64,000 nucleotides of DNA from Thermosporothrix hazakensis (GTDB lineage Bacteria > Chloroflexota > Ktedonobacteria > Ktedonobacterales > Ktedonobacteraceae), in the NCBI RefSeq assembly GCF_003253565.1, contig NZ_QKUF01000028.1:1-64000 (forward strand), given 5' to 3'. Each line of letters starts with the position of its first letter. The stretch's first letter is position 1. The translations under genes were made by a program, and so were the position numbers. The notes beneath the pieces were generated by a model that was not told where the DNA came from, ran no database searches, and saw only the letters and a program-made list of their open reading frames with translations. Of this stretch, positions 61,758-64,000 are shown piece by piece.

Positions 61758-62564
61758 TTACTCTCTCTGCAAGAGTCTCGGAAGATACTGACGGCTATAG
61801 CCGCGCAGGTGATGGGTTGTACCCTCTAAGACAAGATCGAGACAATGAAGCAGCCCTTTGCGCGGCTCGCTGAAGTCGATATGCCGATCACCCTGTTCAT
61901 AGTAAAGCTGAAATGCATGCATGTAGTCATTCTGGCTGATCTGGCGTAATAGGTTTTCGGCCCTCTGTGTCGCCGCTGAATGGCAGGAGCGACCCCTATA
62001 ACAGGGAAGATAAATCCTTTGATGTTGATGGGCCGACCAGATATGCCAGTAATCATCTGGATGCGAGGGGCTATAGAGCAGGCCATCAGGCAGATAGATG
62101 ATACAGGGAATGGACAGGTCTGTGATTTGCCAGACTTCTGCCTGACTGGAGAGCTGTGTGAAGGCCCGGGAAGCAGTTGTCAGGTTGGTGAGGTAAAGCG
62201 GCGCTGGCGAGAGAAAAGAGCGATAGCAGGGGTGACCGAGCAGCAGTGAGGCGAAATCAAGCCGTGTCAGATGCTCGTACGCGATAAAGTGAAAGCGGTA
62301 CAGCAGGCTCTGGCATTCACGTGAGATACAGATAAAGCAGGTCAGGCCGTGGCGGTGTGGAAACCGTTGGCTGATAAGATGCAGCCGACAGTGGGGCGAA
62401 ACGGTTGCCGCTGATGCTAGCCAGCGTTGTACCGGGTGTGGGAGATTGGCGATCCCATACGGGAGGTTCTTTGCCTTTTCTAGCAGAACCCAGAGCCGGG
62501 TATCTGTGGGAGGTATCGATGCCTCTGGCTCCGTAGTGAATGCGAGAGTTTCGATAGAGTTCAT
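61758..62564 (-). CDS. protein of unknown function, His- and Cys-rich
   Basis: 268 residues, not recognised. Soluble, with many His, Tyr and Cys residues (for example HCRLHLISQRFPHRHG and FICISREC) and no signal peptide. A metal site is possible but unproved. ATG 62564 (MNSIETLAF) has GAAGGGAAAGGACTGC before it; the frame continues to 62891 but that extension is basic and featureless, so it is not used. Convergent with the kinase gene. Confidence 0.65.
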   Translation of the reverse strand: MNSIETLAFTTEPEASIPPTDTRLWVLLEKAKNLPYGIANLPHPVQRWLASAATVSPHCRLHLISQRFPHRHGLTCFICISRECQSLLYRFHFIAYEHLTRLDFASLLLGHPCYRSFLSPAPLYLTNLTTASRAFTQLSSQAEVWQITDLSIPCIIYLPDGLLYSPSHPDDYWHIWSAHQHQRIYLPCYRGRSCHSAATQRAENLLRQISQNDYMHAFQLYYEQGDRHIDFSEPRKGLLHCLDLVLEGTTHHLRGYSRQYLPRLLQRE

Positions 62565-62754
62565 GCAGTCCTTTCCCTTCAACTTCCACCTGTGGGCTTC
62601 TGTCAGTTCTGTTCTCTGCATTCTACAACAGCAGAGAAGACAGGGGATAGAAGCGCGGGAAATATATGCCGAAAGTACTCTTCTAAAGTAGAAGCGGTAC
62701 CGATGCCCGGCTGATGACACCGATACCGCGAAAGCGTAGAACGTGACAGGAGAA

Positions 62755-63561
62755 TCAGTGTGGTTTTTGTCCGACGATAATCTGACGCGTTCCTTTGCCG
62801 AAGGGCTTAAAGGTATAGTCACCATAAATGGCATCAATCGCAAAGCCCGTACTGAGGAAGAGCAATTGAAGCTCGCGCGGGAAGAAGACATGCATCTCCA
62901 GCTTGGTCAGATAGCGTTCATTTTCTCCTGTTTCAAAGTATTTCTCATGGACCCAGGAGAGGCGCTGAAGCTGTTCATTGGGGTCATACCGTCGGGTTGT
63001 ATACACATGCATGGTGAACTCGCCGTTTGGATCTTCAAGCTCATCTTCCAGATAGACGTGTGAGGGATTATTCAAGGCATTGCTCAGATAATCGAGGTCG
63101 GGGAGCTGGGTATCTACCACGAAGTAGCCACCGGGGGCAAGATGGTCATAGGCGTTTTTAAATGTGGCTATCTGGTCTTCAATCTCGAAGAGGTGGCAGA
63201 TAGAGTTAAAGGGAAGAAAGATCAGGTCGTAGAAACCCTTTCGAGGGAGCTGGTAGCTGGTCATGTTGCCTTCATAGAGTGCAACGCGCTGCTGAAGCTC
63301 AATGGGCTGTAACGCAAGCTTGCGCCGATAGGCTTTAAGCATCGAAGGCTCAAGGTCCAGCCCATCAAGCAAAAAATCACCCGGACCCTGGAGCAATTCC
63401 AGGCCGATCCTCCCACTGCCACAGGCCAGCTCAAGCACGCGTTTGGGTGCAAGGCGCTGTAGCAATTCCCGCCAGAACGGCACATCCTGTTCTGACTGTG
63501 ATTGATATTCCAGGTCATAATCACTGACCTGCTCGTAAAATTTCCCCACTGCGTAGGGCAT
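62755..63561 (-). CDS. class I SAM-dependent methyltransferase
   Basis: 268 residues. SAM-binding motif I VLELACGSGRIGLELL, motif II Asp in LLDGLDLEPSML, then FLPFNSICHL and a PGGYFVVDTQ motif. The Rossmann core is at about 30-150, followed by an antiparallel C-terminal part. The substrate (small molecule likely) is unknown. ATG 63561 is the start. Adjacent to no related gene. Confidence 0.88.
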   Translation of the reverse strand: MPYAVGKFYEQVSDYDLEYQSQSEQDVPFWRELLQRLAPKRVLELACGSGRIGLELLQGPGDFLLDGLDLEPSMLKAYRRKLALQPIELQQRVALYEGNMTSYQLPRKGFYDLIFLPFNSICHLFEIEDQIATFKNAYDHLAPGGYFVVDTQLPDLDYLSNALNNPSHVYLEDELEDPNGEFTMHVYTTRRYDPNEQLQRLSWVHEKYFETGENERYLTKLEMHVFFPRELQLLFLSTGFAIDAIYGDYTFKPFGKGTRQIIVGQKPH

Positions 63562-64000
63562 AGTTGTATACCTCTTGATAGAAACTATGCATTGTCAAAG
63601 ATATTAGATGCCTATTCGTCAGGTTTTCAGGGCACCTTTTCAGTGTTCCAACACGCTCACAACCGCCTGTGCCGAAGTGCGGCCCAGCATGCGAAAAAGA
63701 GAGGAAAGAGTTTCGCCCTCTGAACCGGGTGTTCAGAGGTGGAGCGAGCTTTTGTGCCGTGCGGTTACCACTCCTTTACCTGATGAATAGCGAGGATAAA
63801 TCCGTAATAGAGAGTAGCACAGAGTCAATAAACTCTGCAAGAGGGAAGCTACTCATTGATGCATAAATCAGCCTGGCAGGCTGTTCCTGACAAACAGGAA
63901 ACTTGTCTTAATCGGCATTGCTCTCCCTTACCTTCCCCAATTATCTGAAAAAATGTGATGTTTTTCCACTTTTCACGATATCTTTTGTAGAGGTTACTCC
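63562..64000. other. gene-free right end of the window
   Basis: 439 bases. It should contain the promoter of the methyltransferase gene. Several short plus-strand frames exist but have no ribosome site or family signal. A CCTGTT.../AACAGG-type small hairpin near 63874-63900 is the only structure seen. Confidence 0.45.

Noticed and set aside
1..64000. CRISPR arrays or rRNA genes
   Set aside because: No regularly spaced repeats of CRISPR length and no rRNA-like sequence were seen anywhere.

Overview
The window looks like chromosome from a soil or compost-type Chloroflexota bacterium, most likely class Ktedonobacteria. This is inferred from the mix of genes: several eukaryotic-like Ser/Thr kinases with TPR, zinc-ribbon, FHA and PP2C partners, a DUF2079 membrane protein, a two-subunit glycine decarboxylase, a SufU-type SUF system and an XPB-Bax1 pair. 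No rRNA or species marker fixes the identity. Most of the window is minus strand, with short intergenic gaps and good Shine-Dalgarno sites.

Layout. 1-2,000: right-hand part of an integrated element (small charged protein, tyrosine recombinase), then an intact tRNA-Arg(CCT) with its own promoter and terminator, followed by scrambled pieces of a second tRNA-Arg copy and short repeats. 2,009-3,574: a Ser/Thr kinase gene broken by two homopolymer frameshifts. 3,596-16,662: a divergent cell-surface polysaccharide locus. Its minus arm holds an ATP-grasp enzyme, FAD oxidoreductase, flippase, polysaccharide deacetylase and two GT2 enzymes; its plus arm holds two GT4 enzymes, a lipoprotein glycoside hydrolase and two membrane proteins. 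16,707-24,282: an eight-gene operon whose products match all members of the uncharacterised Escherichia coli yhfSTUVWXYZ set, driven by a promoter overlapped by a palindromic operator next to yhfZ. 24,418-28,441: XPB helicase and Bax1 (DUF790) nuclease, a small lipoprotein and an orphan DNA methyltransferase.

28,489-33,329: complete glycine cleavage genes gcvT, gcvH, gcvPA and gcvPB, split by an AT-rich gap holding hairpins. 33,606-36,083: a membrane-anchored repeat protein and a PfkB kinase, separated by a strong terminator. 36,196-39,276: the classic jag-yidC-yidD-rnpA-rpmH block under a perfect consensus promoter, but with no dnaA beside it. 39,371-46,774: a phosphosignalling block (FHA protein, VWA protein, PP2C phosphatase, TPR kinase, second PP2C phosphatase) in which three proteins share zinc ribbons.

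47,182-52,989: der, prs, a YggT protein, DUF2079 and a DUF457 protein. 53,146-59,057: a TetR regulator with an apparently leaderless promoter, then Fe-S assembly genes (Rrf2 regulator, sufC, sufD, sufS, sufU, Rieske protein) without a sufB. 59,737-63,561: a third Ser/Thr kinase with a tandem-repeat tail, an unrecognised protein and a SAM methyltransferase.

The strongest candidates for something under-described are the intact yhf operon with its operator, the zinc-ribbon-linked kinase/phosphatase/FHA/VWA block, the ATP-grasp plus FAD enzyme pair in the surface-polymer locus, and a possible IS200/IS605 right-end (omega-RNA-like) relic near 40.2 kb. All positions and motifs were read by eye; no database search was run.
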